64,000 nt of DNA from Pelecanus crispus. Taxonomy: Eukaryota; Chordata; Aves; Pelecaniformes; Pelecanidae. A program made the position numbers and the translations under genes. This document shows, piece by piece, positions 32,601-47,600 of the stretch; positions within the stretch are counted from its first letter, which is position 1; the number at the start of each line of letters is the position of its first letter. Under the pieces are notes generated by a model. The model was not told the origin of the DNA. It saw only the letters and a program-made list of their open reading frames with translations, and did not search any database. The stretch covers positions 1,846,001 to 1,910,000 of the forward strand of contig NC_134676.1 in the NCBI RefSeq assembly GCF_030463565.1. Direction: 5' to 3'.

Positions 32601-35600
32601 AAAAAAAAACAAAACCAAACCCCAACACTTTGGAAAAGCGAAGAAAACAAAAATCTTCAGTAGTTTTCTGCAGAAAGGAAGTGGCGTGAAAAACCCTCTG
32701 AGTTCAGTTAACTTTTTGGGTTTCAGTAGTGGGAAGATTTTGACTCTTGGCTTGTTTCATGGGATAGAAATTTGTATTAGACCAAGGGACTGTTGCCTTC
32801 ACACGACGGGTGTTCGGCCATTTTCACGGCTATCTATACTGAGAGGCTATCACAAGGTGGTGTTGCAGTCTGAGTTTTACACAGCCGTTCTTGATACTGG
32901 ATTTTCTGCCGAGCTTTTAAGTCTGGCGGCAGCACCGGTGTCCCTTACAGCGAAACAAACTGTATAGCTTCTTGTCAGCAAGGTGCCTGTTAGCAATGAC
33001 TTGCACACAGAGCACGCAGGCTGGTTAGTCAGCCTGCAGGAAGCCCCAGTGAGGGTGGTGAAAATATGCGTGGATTAAATGTATATTTAGTGCAGGCAGT
33101 GTGTGCACAAGGCGTGTGACCATGTTCAGGGTGCTTGAGAACGAAGTAGGGATGAGGAGATAGAAAGTTCTGTGATGTAAAGATTGGTAGATGTACCGCT
33201 TCCATAGGGTAACTGGAAATTGGATATTTGGTGACGTTACTCAAAAACATCAGCTGGGACTCTGGGGTAATAATAATTCCGTTATTCCAAACGAAGATGA
33301 TTTAAATAACAGTTCCCTCCACCTGATTTCACTTGTGGTGGTGGGATCTATGTACACAATTGCAGCTTTGGACCTGTTTCATATTCTGCATCATCTTGCT
33401 TGCTGCTTGCTTGCTTGTTGCTCAGTTACTTACCTGGCTTTGCTCACCAGTCGTAGTGACTGAATAGCTAAGAGATGCCGTGTCACCTCAAATCCTAGTT
33501 CTGCGCATCTGTTTAATGCCTTGCTGTTTGATAGCTGAGAAGGGTTGCTGTTGAGTCTAGGTTGGCCTTAGCTAGCAATCGGTTTAAACCTTGCATACGG
33601 TCTTCACATTTGTGCAGAGAGGGTCCCGCACTTGGCCACAGTCTGACATTTATACTTCTTACGCTGGAGCTTGGTTTCGCTGTGCTGCTAGCCCAGCTTC
33701 CCAAGGCGTAGTGTATCCTAGCGTCCGTCAGCCTGACATATAAATTAAATCCTGTGCAAAGGATGGGAGCAGATACGCAGAGGTTGGGCAGGTATACCAT
33801 CGCTGATCAACGCACCGATGAACATGCCACATGGAATAAAGATAATGGAAACTTTTTAGATATTTAACAAGGTATAAAACCTGTTATAAGAAGTCAAGGT
33901 TGTATCCTCTTGTACAACAAAACATACTAAAGTGTTTTCTTCTTTTTAGTCCAAGTGGTAAGAAGTTCAGAAGCAAGCCTCAGTTGGCAAGATACCTGGG
34001 AAACACTGTTGATCTCAGCAGTTTTGACTTCAGAACGGGAAAGATGATGCCCAGTAAATTGCAGAAGAACAAACAGAGACTAAGGAATGATTCTCTCAAT
34101 CAAAATAAGGTTTGTTAGTAAATACTGTGTTTAAGGATATCCTAAGAATTTCCTTTCCTGTAGTTCATTTAGCAATTTCTTTTCTGCTTAAAGCAGTCCG
34201 CTTCTAAGATGTACATGTATGTTTAATTTTTAGTAGTGGTAGAGACGTAAATTTCTAAGTAGAAGGAATACTCTGCTACTACCAAGAAAATACCAAGGTG
34301 AGGTTAAGTATGAATCAAAAGTTTGAGTAATTCAGGAGCTGGCTTGGGACTAAGAACCTCAGTGCTAGTCATCTGCCTGAGTGATATTCTTCTAAATGGG
34401 AAAAGTTAGGACTGTTGACACCAGGAGATTCTCCTGTGCAAGGCTTCAAATTGCTATGTTCATCTTCCTGTTCTGAGATGAAATAGTCCACATTTTTAAC
34501 GTGTGCAGTATGTGCCAGGAAGCTTGTTTTCTGAGGCAAATGTATTTATCTGTACAAATCTGGATGTCTGTGTACAGCTGTGTAGCTTGACAAGGCCAGG
34601 CGTTTTTCTGTTTTAAGATTGGGCCTTTCTCAGTTGATCTGATTGTTCTCTTACTGTCTGTTTCTTTTTGAACAACAGTGAATACTGAAGAAAATGTGTA
34701 TAGTAGATTAAAAATGAAAGGCTGAAGCATACAGAAGTGAAATAACTGATGTAGCACATAGGGACATGACAAATAAATTTAGCTGACTCTCAGATAATAT
34801 GTTCCTGGACAAACTTGAGAAACCTCGTACAACAGTTTGAAAGGATTTCTGTAACAACCTGCAATATTTTCTTTTTAAAGTGTTTTATTCTTCAGGATTT
34901 CATAACTTACAGTAGTATATGAAAATGCCTAACAAGTTATAGCTATGTCTTGTGCACTGATGTTTTTTGTCATCTGCCGTTTGTAATGCGTGAACCGCAC
35001 ATTTCGTGCTGATTTCTTTTTATTGAAAGCATGTGTTCGATTTATTTAATATTTTCTTCCCACAGACATGAGGCTTTCAACTAACGTAACATTTGGGGGT
35101 AGTCCAGGGAAAGGTTTTGGTTAGGCTTTTTGCATGAGCGGAAATTACAAAATTTGGTATATAAAATCTAGATAAGTCTGTGCTCACTTTGTATTCCTGT
35201 GATCTCAGATTACTTGAATGTTGCTCACAGTAGCTCTGTTAAATACAAGATTAGGAAAAAAAACCTTGTTTTAGGTAAATAACATATATTATTTCTAAGT
35301 GACTGAATCTGTAACTCATGAGCTTTCAAGAATTTCTGCAGTATTCCTGTGATAGTTAAAAATGAGAGCTTATTCCTGAAGTTTATGTTTTCTTCCACAG
35401 ACGCTGAAAGAGACTGGTTGTGGTCGTCTTCTAGTTTGCCTTGCAGCTGTGCTGCTGGGGGGCCGTAAAAGGCAGACTTGCAGGGGCAAGTTTGAGTATA
35501 AACTTGCTCATATTTTATACGTTGTTTGTTTTTGTACAAACAATTTACCACAAATGTTTCTAAATTCTTTGGCTCCCCTTACGTTGCAAGAAGGAATATC

Positions 35601-38600
35601 AGAATATACTTGAGTCTTCTTTCTCGGACGTGTCTAGGCAGTCAGATTTACGCAGCTGGTGGATGGAAATGCTGTCTTGCCATACTTCTGAGATTCTCAT
35701 CATTAGCAGACTAGAACTCAATGTCAAGATTGCCATACCAGTGGCACCTGGCCTGCAGTGGAACTGAGGGTAGTGTATGCTAACGAATGCTCTTCATTTT
35801 GTGATGTTAATGTACAGCAGTGTAAATGACACAGAAATATTCTTCTGGCAAAGTACTTCCTCCCATCTTAGCGTTGTACGTTCTTACTGACCTTTCAGTA
35901 TTGGCAATAAAGGCATAATTTGATAGGTTTATGTACAGTAGAGCCACAGGAGGAGTTTGCTTCAACCTATACTAATCTTGCCATTGTTTTCTGTGTAACC
36001 ATTTTTACATTTCACTTGCAAATTGAGTTACTTTATTTATTTGAAGTGATTTTGAAGAGGCAATGAAATAAGGAATACAACTGAATATGAATCCAGTAGC
36101 TACAGCATACTGCTGTGCTTATAAAATATGTTTACCAATTCTCTCTATTGAAAAGAAAACATAATAGAGACTGCTGGTTAAACACGCTGTCTGGTTATAA
36201 GTGACTTCTTAGTTTAAAGGATTTGAAAGGCCTGGAAATGCATTGCTGAGTTTTTAAAACGTTTTTATGTCTTGGGCACATTGATGCTTCTGGAAGTATG
36301 TGTCTTTGGAAAGGTAGTGGACTGAAATTCTTTTGGAAACTGTTGTTGGAGCATAAAATACTCCTAATGAGTAGAAATGAGCAGGGAACATTGGTATTTC
36401 TGCTAGCTGATACATTGCTGTAGTTCCCAGAGTAGGAAGAGATTTTGTTTTGTGATAGTAGTCAAGCAATGTAAAAGCCCAGGGTATGTCTGTGTTTCTG
36501 AAGGCTGAAGTTTTGTAGGTGTGCCTAAAACTGAATATTGTGAGCTTAATCGCCATCTGAAAGGAAGTAATCTGTGTCTGACCATTTGACATGTGTCGAT
36601 AGTGTCTTCTGTCTGGAAAGCTCAAAAGAGCTCTCTGTTCTTCCGGAGAGGTGTTGGCTGTAGGGATCTTCGTTACTTACTTCTATTAGGATGTACTGGA
36701 AGCTTTTCCTTTGTTATGAATAAATCTTGCATATGGCTGGCTTATGATTTGTTCTGGAAATAGTTTCTCTGAATATCAGTCACTTCCCAGTAATGTGTGA
36801 TAATTTTTTTTTCTTTCCCCTGTACTCTGAAGATCTGCTGGTGCTGGAGATGGGCGAGCTTAGCAAGCTTCTGTACTGAAGAGTTTATTTCTGTTGTTCA
36901 AAACTCAGTGCCACAAATGAGAGACTGTTTATTTAGGATGAGCTCAGAAAGCCCAGATGTGACTATGATGAGAAAGGAAATAACGTAGGAAAGTTGTACG
37001 ATTATAATTACAGTACTTAGGAATTGATCCCTTCTAAAAACAGTTTATCCTAATGACTATTTTCTAGTAGGTAGCCTTGATAAAAAGTATATGGGACATC
37101 TAGCTCTTGAACCTGTATTTCCTGCATAGTTTATAACTCATCAGGGTTTCGCTTTAATTCTGGGGGCCATATCATTAATGTAGCTGAATTTTTTAATTTC
37201 TCACACTGCCCAAAGAAATCTCCCTTTCGCTTTTCTAAGTCTAATGGATTTTTTAACTTCTCTTTAAGTCACATTACTGGCCAAAAGGAGCCTGTAAATA
37301 TCTTTCATTAACTTGAAACGAAAACCTTTGTTCTAGAAATGTTTGCTAAACCAGATTTATCCCCCATATGGCGGCTGGCTCTGTAATATTATTGGTTTTG
37401 TCAGTTTTAATAGCTGTTTTGCCACTAATACTGATGCTGCTGTACAGAATGCCCTGTGGGCATGGACTTCAAAGCTTCAACTACTACTTTGAACTTGATG
37501 TCACAAGATCAGGGAATGCGAAGCTTGTAGGATAGGCAAGGTCTGTCAAGGTTCTGGTGTGAATTAAGTTACGTAGTGTGAGGAAAGTTCATTGTCAAAA
37601 TACTTTGCAAATTTAAGTACATGCGATTACTGTCTAACTCTGGTTGGTGATTTGGTGCTCATCCGAGATGCTTTAATTATATATGAAAATATATATGAAA
37701 AAGTCTAACATTAGACTTACTATTGTCATCATCAGTGGGGAAAAAAAATAGAGCCCATTACCAGTATCCACCATGCAAAGCACATGCTAAAAGCAATGGC
37801 CACAGTATCGGAAAGTATTTTTCTAGTGGACTGGAACTACCTGGGTGAAACATTAGGAGAAGACTGACATCTAGATTTATTTATAAGCTTAGATTCTCAC
37901 TTCTGCTTTGTATAAAAAGGTCTTACGACTTCCGTGCTAATTGAACGGTAATTTCTCTGGTTGGTTAAAGCTCTTAAGTGTAATCAGGCAGAAGTACTCG
38001 TGCTCTGTTGCCGTTTGCTCTGGCCATGGAAACTCTGGTCCTAGTTGGACCAGAGTCAACAGCTGTGTTAGGGATGGAGCTGAGGATGTGCTGCTTTTCC
38101 CATTTGAAAGCAGTAACGTTGCAAGACATGGAGACAGGCTAGTTTCTGGCTGTAAGTTTATAAACCAGAAATGATAGGTGCCTGAATTTCTGAGGAAAAC
38201 TTCGGTTGGAATTTGTGGGTTTAGCCTTATTGTATTTTAATGAGTTAACTGCTACCTGGAAATGATGAAGAAAGGGGACCTATAAAATAACAAGGTATGT
38301 TTAAAGGAGCGGTAGGAATAGAGACCTGTGATCAGAATCGCTCCTGGTGAAAAGAACAGATTTCTAGAACTCTTTCAGAATTCACCTGTATGTTCTAGCG
38401 TAATTTCTTCTGTTGGTCTAGAAAACTGTTCTGGTTCTTACGAGAGGGTGAGCAAATCAGTATTAAGCGAGACTGCCAAAATGCTCCAGCGCTGACTTGT
38501 AAATGAGTGTATGAATTGAGTCATACTGTTGAATAGCTAAGAATATGCATAGTACTCTCGATAAATCACCTACTTTGCCATCTGCATGAAAAACTGAGGC

Positions 38601-41600
38601 CTGAAATTTTAGAACTAGCCCTTCATTTAGGTTATGTTGAGATGCCTGGATAAATATGAAGCGTTACTCTGTTGCTCCTTCCTATAAGTCACATTCCTTA
38701 GAATTACATGGAGGAATTCCCCATTTTTTTTTCTGCCAGGAAGGATCTAATAGCGCCCTGTCATCCTGGAGAGGCTACAGAAAGAGGGTCCTCCCTTGCC
38801 TCTCCCCCCACCCACCAGATGAATCAAATAGTTGGATAGGAGCAGCCAATATAATAACCATTGCAGTGTGTAAGGATGTATTTTGGGATTAAGTGGCTTG
38901 CCTGTAGAATGGTCTTCATATGGAAAATTACTTTCTGTGGAGTGCAGAGGTGACATTCTCTCTATTGCTAGTTTATAGATTATGCACTGTACACGTATAG
39001 GAAGAATGACTTCACGCTCCCTTTCTCATCAGCCATCCACCTTGCAATAACAGAGGTATGCTAAAATACAAGGCATTCTGGTGATGGAGGAACCACCCTG
39101 TCAGGTTGCTCTAGCAAAGCTCTGAAAGAGGGATACGTACTTTTAAAATAAGAATTTAATCTGAGATGGATGCAGTGAAGAGAAGGCTTATTGCTTAATA
39201 AGCCTAAGCCTCTCACCGTATTTTTAATTTCATTTTTATACAGGTCATTACAAAATATCTATAGTCAGTATTCTAACTTTCATCATCTGGAATTCCAGCG
39301 TGTTCAGCTGAGGAACAAACGATTTTTAAACAAGCATGTGCTCTCTGGTTCTTAACATAGTCTCTTTTATGAAGTCATGTAGTCCAAACTATAATCTAAA
39401 TATGGAGGATTTGAAGATTGAGATTTAATTCCCATTTCTAAGCCCAAAAGATTGCTTTTTGTCACAAAATTAGGAGCCTAAGTAAATCCTAATGAAAAAC
39501 TCTTTTAACATGATCCTTGGATGGAGTCTAATATCAATGTTCACTGTGTAACATTTGAGCTATGATCTCACAGCCAATTATAAAACTTCTGAGATCTGAA
39601 ATACTACATAATAACTTATTTTTCTTCCTTTTGAATGAGTAGAAGTAAACTTTTAAAAAGCAAAAGCTTAACCATTTTTCTTTGTCAGAAACTAGACATG
39701 GCTATTAATGTGTTAAGTGCTTAGCACTGTCGTGCAAAATAGAGAACATGCTTTTTGATACGCGTTCATTGGGAAAGTATGTGTCATGGGTTATTTATTT
39801 TCAGTGTCTGTCTTGTGTGGATATAATCACATGTCTTCTCAGTCACACCTTTGTATCCCTGGGAAAAAAAAAAGGGAATTATTTCAGTTGTTAAGAAAAA
39901 TACCAGACAAAATGCAAGAGCAGAAAAGACGGAGGGAACGTCTTCAGGACTTGGAGGAAGTGGGATTACAAGCCAAAAGCTGTAAGTGCTGTTCTGTTGG
40001 CACAGCACTTCAAACTGGCAGTCTGCTTTTGGACAGAGAGACAGATTTAGAGAAGCTGGAGTGGTGTGCAGGTGATGATAGATCTTTTTCTTTCTTCCTT
40101 CATCAATCTTGGGGGCTATGGGAGAATTCCATTCCCCCACCCCGAATACTTCTGGGGTTGTTGCTACGGAGAGGGGTTTAGGTACTAATGTCGCCAAGAG
40201 CCTAAGGGTTTGACATGTGGCAAGGTATTATTGGTAAATATTGGTAAATAAAAAATTATTGGTAAATCGGTAAATATTATCTCGGATGCCTGGGAATCGT
40301 TTGTTCACAAAGCTGATAAAAACTAGCTTTGCCAGAAGATTTTGTTGAAGTTGATACAGTTTTAATTTAATTCCAGAATAAATTACTGCACTTAATTAAG
40401 AATTTTGTTTGATGTAGGAATTGCTTAGGAAATTTGTGACCAAAGTTATGTAGGAAGTTGCTGTTCTTTAAGACTTGGAACTCCATAAACTGTTGGCTAC
40501 AAACATATTTTCATGAAGCTTTGGAGATTTCATTTTGACATCTGATGGTGAAGCTGTCTCTTTTCAGAATGTAAGTTACTTGCACAATTGACAGATATGT
40601 TTTAACAAAAGAAAAGATGGACTTTCAAGCAGTTTTAAGTCTTCCCGAGAAGGTGAAAATGTGTGGAACCAGTTAAGTGTTACGGGTTTTTTTCCTTTAA
40701 AATGGAGGAGTGCAAAGGTTAGTTAAGTACAGCATTTGAGGGAAATCTTTACTCCAAAAAAAGATGCCTTCTTTTGCACATCAGTAGAAGAGGGTGAATC
40801 CAACGTTAGTTTGTGGAATTTTTCTGTATAATTTTTGTTAATTCACTTTTTTTCCTTTTTTAACAGGGAAAACCAGACTTAAATACAACTTTACCAATCA
40901 GACAAACTGCATCAATTTTCAAACAACCAGTCACCAAAGTTACCAATCATCCTAGTAACAAAGTAAGATCTGATCCACAGCGAGTGACAGAGCAGCCACG
41001 ACAGGTAAGAATCTGTTTCCATTGTTACTGCTCAGAAAGTTGAAACAAGCTGAAAATGTGCTTGTTTTCAGCTGTGCTTCAATTACAGTGAGAATTCCTG
41101 TCTTGAAGGTTACCTATAGAAATGTGTGTAATACATACAGTTTTTAAAAAAATACAGAAATAACAGTCAGTTCATATGGAGGTTAATTTTTCTTAATCCA
41201 AAACTTCATTCATATTTGATTACCATACTCCTCGTGAAATTCAGATGTATGCTGTACTGTCACAATTGGACATCGAATATAAAAATATGTTGTGCAGCTT
41301 CTTAACAGAAGTTTATAAAATACATGGTTATCATCAAGAAGTAATATGTCTCTTTTCTGTAGAAGGACTTTGTGGCAAATCAATAAAAAAATGTATTTTA
41401 AATCCCTCTTTTTCACTATAATACTGCTATGAATACAAAACACGGTAACATAAACTCATCTTACACGAGTTCTCCTTTAGCTGCTTTTCTTTGTATCAAT
41501 GATAGCGCCTGTTCACGCAATGCTTTTTTGGTTTTGTTTTTTGTGGGGAGGAGGGAGCTGAGAAGAAACGGAAATCTAGTTAATGAACAACTGATCGGCT

Positions 41601-44600
41601 AGATAATGTAGTGTATATTGTAATGAGGTATTGTTTTTAAGTCTGACTGGTATTTTTTGAGTCATAGCATTACTACCATCAATTTGAAACACCTTATTCT
41701 ACCTTAGGAGCGCAGGGATGAGAAGAAAAGGCAGAGGGATGTTCAAATTTTTGTACACTCATATGTCACTAGCTTTTAACAACATTTCCTTTGAAACTCA
41801 AGCTGTCTCTAATATTGCACTTTCAAACATCTTGAATGCTGTTCTTGTAAGAAATAACATAAGGAATTCAGACTCTGCATCCTCTAAATTCAGGTGAGAA
41901 AGAAAAAGAAGAAATATCGAGCCGTATTGGATCATCTTGTTGAGATGTCTTTTAGCAAGATTTGAAGGCCTCAGCTAACCTCACTGTTGGTCCCGTGAAG
42001 TTCAACAGGGGCCATGTAAGTGTATCACATTCAGATCTAAAAGATGCATAATTGCATGTGTCTGTTGATTCTCTTCACATTCTTTGGGTTTTCCTTTTGA
42101 ACTGCTACACTTCGCGTGTCAGGAATTTCCTTTTGGTCATGTCTGCTGAACCAGTAGTAATCACCAAAGCATATGAAAGTTATGGCACCTTTGTGGCAAG
42201 AGAAACGGGTGTCTGGCAATTCATATCTTGATGGATTCCAAACCCTTTCATGCTTGCCTATTTCCACCCTGTTTTCTTTCTTCCAGAATCTTTTCTTCAA
42301 ATACATAGTGACCGAAATCTTCAGGAATGCATCCCTCGTCTTTTGAGAATGGCTGTCCAGTGAAGATTTACAGAATAGGCTATTTTCAAACCTACCCGAG
42401 TTAAATCTTTGCCTCCTTAAGATAGATTCTAACAGATTAAGCTATAACACGATCTTCAAGAAATCGTCGCCTGCTGATCACTGCGTCAGCATTCTTTTTC
42501 AATCAAATTCTTTTCTCCTTGCTTGCAACAGTGCATCTTTGGAAGAGGACACTTTAAGCACTATTCTTACTCTGTATTGACATACTTCATTTGGAAGAAA
42601 TGGTAGCTCTGTTTGCATTGAATGTGGAATAGCTGATCTTACGTATCTAGTAGCAAAGCAAATCTTGGTGTGTCTTACTCTTGCTTTTCTCCAAGCTAGA
42701 ATGCTGCCTTGAGCTGTTTTCTGGTTCATCGTGGTTCTGATTAGTGATGATTGACATAGGTGGGAGACTTGGGGAAGGGAGAGAATAGATTGTTACAGTT
42801 GTTTTTATATAAAACTTGAGTGAGTTTTCAGTAAGATTTTCATTAAAAAATCTGGAACAAAGCAATTTAATGTAGGTAGTGTGCTGTCAGTTGTTGGAGA
42901 ATCTTAAGAAATTGACAGCTTTCATAAACAATTTCCAGTGATCCGGTTTCTTTACACACAGACTTCCATCATACAGTTATCAATATTTCTTTGCTATTAG
43001 TAACCAAAAATATAGAGGAACTCTGGTCATTGATCATGTGTGTTCCCTTCGTATATGCATCCATAGATGCACACACATGCACATCTTGTTCGAACATAGC
43101 ATGCAGTTCATTCTGATGTTTTACTCGCTAGCTGGAGCGTAAATATTTATAGACAGGATCTTTGCTTGGTTTTCAAAAAGCAACGATTCTTTTCTTGATG
43201 TGATCTGTTGAGATATAGTAGGGACGCCAGGGTGAGGACTGAAGTTGCTGGAAAACTTTATTCTTAATAAAGCCTACACCATGTGGAGTGCCTGTCACTT
43301 GAGATACAGTTGTTGGACAAATGCAGCCTTGCAAATGCATTTGAATTCTCTTCCCCTCCAGATAAAGCCTATATTTTCCTTACATAAAGAATCCCTACAT
43401 GTGTCACTGTCTTCTCCTTCTCTCATACTCAGGTGTGCAAACTTTCCTGTACATAGACTGTAAGTATATCAGTGTTGGATATTCAAGCGAATGCTGAAAC
43501 GCTGACTATCTTGCCTATTTGTATATAAAGCTTACTCAGTTACCACTTCCAGTGTCATTCCTCCCTGTTTCTTCAATCCTTGGTCCAAATCCTTTAAGGG
43601 ATTCTTGCTTCTGTAGTTCTAGATATCCATCTCTGAAACCTTTGTCCACTTACATCTATTGTATCTCCCTTTTCAAAAGACAGTCTAACCATCATTCCCT
43701 GAAAATTCTCTTTGGCCTGCCTCCTTATGTAGAAATCAAAATACATGAGCACTGTAGTTCCTTTGGCAGTCAGTAGGTTTTTTTCATGACCTGAGAGTGA
43801 GAAGACTTGCTTGTTGGTGTTGGCAGGGAAGACATTTGGCAGCAGCTCTTCTTTAAGCACTAAACCCTGTGATAGTTCTTGGAAAGATAAACTAATAACA
43901 GCTTGCCTATGATCTTCGTATAGGTAAATCTGTCAGTTAGAGCAGTAGATCTTTGTGGCAACTGCTGGTTCCATGTATTCAGCGTGCTAGTTCATTGCAC
44001 ACGAGAAGTGTCACGAGGTTGTCTAAGCCTTTTTCAAGCAACAGCTTCATAAGACAGTGTCTTAAAGCTTTCAGAGCCGTTCTTAAAGGTTTTAGAGATT
44101 ACTGATTATCAGAGTGGAGAACTTTACCCAACTACAAATGGAAATGTTCTGGAGAATCCTGGAAGTAGGTAGTGTCAGAACTTGAGCTCTGTGTTTATGC
44201 ATGCATGCTCCGAAGGGTCTTCTGGTAGTCACTAGACTTCTCGCCTCTTAACTGTCAGTCTTCTTCCTCTGTGTGGCTTTTGTTCAAATACCAGTACCAG
44301 TCAATCCACAGAGATTTCTCAAATTCTTCATAGCTAATCAAATGATAGGAGTGTCTGTAAGTTCCTAACTAGCAAATGTAATAGCCTCAATTGCAGTCTT
44401 CTTCAAAGTGCTTTAATGTCTCTTTTTGAAGTTATCATCCTGCTCAAAATATTTTGACTCTCCATAAGCTTCTTAAGATAGGTTTTCTTACTGTTTCTGT
44501 GGCTTTGGGTTTTTTCCCTTGCAGAATCCACTGATAAATCACTGTAAGAAAAGGAATCCTGAAAGATTGCTAGTGGGCCCTGCAAGGAAAGAAAAAAAAA

Positions 44601-47600
44601 CAAAACAAAACACCAAAATCAACAAACCTTCTTGTTTTAGCCCCCTCTGCACTGTTAGACTTAGTAAGTTTCGGTCCGATATGGTACATTCTTGATGAAT
44701 TTAAGGTTTGGATTTTAAAAAGTCAGATGAGCATTGCTGAAATTGAAACTGGAATTAATGGTGAATCAAAAAGTCATGCAACTATATCTGTCATCTTCCT
44801 CTTAGGTGGTGTTGAGTACTGTCTTAAAATCACGTTGTTTTCTCCCTCCTTCCTATTTAGCAAAAAGGCCACTAGATGTAGCAGTACTTCAGGGCACATT
44901 AATGCTCCACTTGTGCATCTGGATTTGAGTATTCCTCAATGAGAAGAATGAATGTGAAGCAGAGGAAGTCCTGTAACTATCTGAAACTATTACAGGCAGT
45001 AAATCTTTTATGTAATTGCTTAAACTTGAGTTACTTGCCTGTCAAGGGTTCTGTACCTAACTGGATCAAATGGAATGGTGCTGCAAATCAAATTTCTTTC
45101 TTATGGATCACTGCCCTTTGTACCCACACTCACTTGGTGCCTCCAAAAGGTCAATGTCTGTGTCCTGTGTAGAGCACTTATCCTCTTCTTCGTGTGTTAG
45201 AGCTTCTTGGTTCACACTGTTCCACGCTTACTGACCCTTTTCAGGGTAAATATGAAACTCGCTCATTTACCCCTGCGCCCTAAATGTATGGTACCCGAGG
45301 TATTGCTTGGAGAGAGCTTTGACTCCTGAGGACCCACTGATCACTAGTTAATTCTGTTGTATACTGTTGATTGTGGTGGTAGGAATATTTGAAACCATAC
45401 TGATAAAACTGATGTTTATGTAAGTGGCAATCATAACGCTGAATTTGCAGAGCATTCCTCAGTAGCTTCATGATACATTTGGCTAAAAACATTCCACGAA
45501 CATACCTCAAGTGTTTAAAAGAAGGCCATCCTTCTCGTCAAAGCTCATTTTGAGAAAATCAGGTAGTCAGTTAATATTATGTGATCTGATTCCTCTAGTT
45601 CTGTGGCAATCAACCACCTTTAAAAACCACCTTAGGATAACTCTCGAGGTATTTGCTTTTTAAAAACAGCTTAGGATAAACCTGATGTATTTACTTATAA
45701 CATCATCTATCTGTAGGGCAGAAGTACGCTTTAAAATTTATTTGAAAGTCTCTTTTCTACTTACTGTCATATATATTTGCAGTAGATTGTATTGTAATGG
45801 ATTATTGAATAGGATTATATATGACAAATTAAATCTGACCGTAGTCATTTCTTGGCATAAGATATATGCTGTCTAAAAAGCCTCATTTATGAGAAAAATT
45901 GCAGGATGTCATTTTATGTATGTCTTCTTGTGAACAATTCTTAACAAGAAAGATGTATTTAGCTCTTAGCACTTCGTATTTTGTCAAATAGATGTGATTT
46001 TATTTCCTGTGGATCAACTTTTAAAGGATTGGAATCTAAAATTAGACAGGATTGGAAAACTTAAGCTTCTTGGTTAATATCTATTAGAATTATCAAAAAG
46101 AGGGATGGAAGGAACCCAATGAGGTTGTTAAGTTCCACCTCCCTCTCCCAGGCAACTAAAGGAAGACTGAAATTTTGATTGGCAATTATGGATGCAGCAG
46201 AGCTGAGCAACTCAGCAACTGCATATAAAAAGAGGAAAGAAGTTTTCCAGTTTTCTGGAGAAATTCTGATTCCTTTTAAATTCTTCCATGGAGACTTTGA
46301 AAAAACCTCTCTTTAGTCATATTTCCTCATTTAACTGCCTGCAATGTCAGTCACTTGAGCAGTTTCCCAAATGCTAACAGGCATTCTGGTCTCGCTTAGC
46401 CTTTAAAACACATTTTAAAACATAATGAAATTGCAGGCTCTCTGTGCCTGCAGTACAGTGTAGATACGTTGGCTGTATTTTGTGTAGACATGACTAACTT
46501 TCAATCAGCTCGCACACCGGGTTAGAATCCATCTGCAAGCAGCACGGAAATAAATGTGGTCCCAGAGAGCTGGGAAGATGCCAAGGCAGCTACCTGGAGT
46601 CGTGACCGTGCTGTTAAACTTGCTGAGCCCATCATACTTCTGAATTAGCTGGTAGCTTTGTCTGACTACTGCTGCAAGTTAAAAGTAGGTTATCTGTAGC
46701 TGTCTAAATAGAAGAACACCACCTCAGCAAACAAATCTTTGAACTTACCAACACCAGAATCATTGTCCTTTCTTCTGTGTGTCCAGTCAAGTACATCATT
46801 CTCTTGACATCTACAGTATTTTCAATACTCTGTAAATAGTAAATGGCAGGTGAAATTTGAGATTCTTGATGGATGGATTTGTGTATAAATCAGTCACTCT
46901 CCAAGAATGTTTGACTGTTAAGAACATACGTGCTTTTCTTTTAAAAATAATAGAATTGGGATGGATTCCTTTCCAGCAAAAATTTCCTGTAGGCTTCCAT
47001 TGCTTTAGCAACTGCAAATAGACTTTTACTTATCTAAGGAAAAGGAGCAGCTCATAATATGTTTGTATTTGGTGGTTCTTGCAGTGGAGAGGCTAATCTA
47101 TCATTTCTTTGTTGTCTGAATGAGAAATAATAGTTGCTTAGGAGATTGTGTTTTTACAGAGATTATGGGTTAGATTATAGTTCACCATTAGTCACAAATA
47201 GCTTTTCTTGGACAAGAAACAATTATGGGGGAAGCAATATTTTATAATTCTCCAAACAAAGAACTTCAGAAGCACAGCTGTAGTACAGCTCTGCCATTAC
47301 GGAGTTTCGGAACAACAAGGAAGTGAAAATTCTGCTCCACCCTGGGGACCTTGGCGTTGCATTCCTATGCTGCCTCCTCTGTCACAGGAGAAAAACAGGG
47401 CTGCCCTTAGGATAGTAAGTTTGAGTGATAAGGGATACATTTCTTGCTTGGCGGGAGATTATTGCATAAGAGGCCACTTTTGGCATGATGCATACTGATT
47501 CATTTGCGGGGAAATGGAGCGCTTGGCTGCTGGGCCTTTCTGAATCTAGAATACTCAAACATGAGTAAATGAAGGACCTGGGGTTTAGGCTCTTTTCAGT

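Noticed and set aside
20645-33949. H/ACA snoRNA (SNORA37) expected in an MBD2 intron
   Set aside because: Human MBD2 hosts it, but I could not find a convincing double hairpin with H and ACA boxes by eye. A covariance-model search would decide.
39786-40181. 131-codon frame in MBD2 intron 2, considered as an alternative (testis-type) last exon
   Set aside because: The overlapping minus strand is equally open, the basic stretch is short, and no known MBD2 C-terminus matches. No support for splicing to exon 2 beyond chance AGs.
46087-46150. Possible old reverse-orientation CR1 tail
   Set aside because: The GGATGGAAGGAACCC...AAGTTCCACCTCCC segment only loosely resembles a reversed CR1 end. Too diverged to claim by eye.
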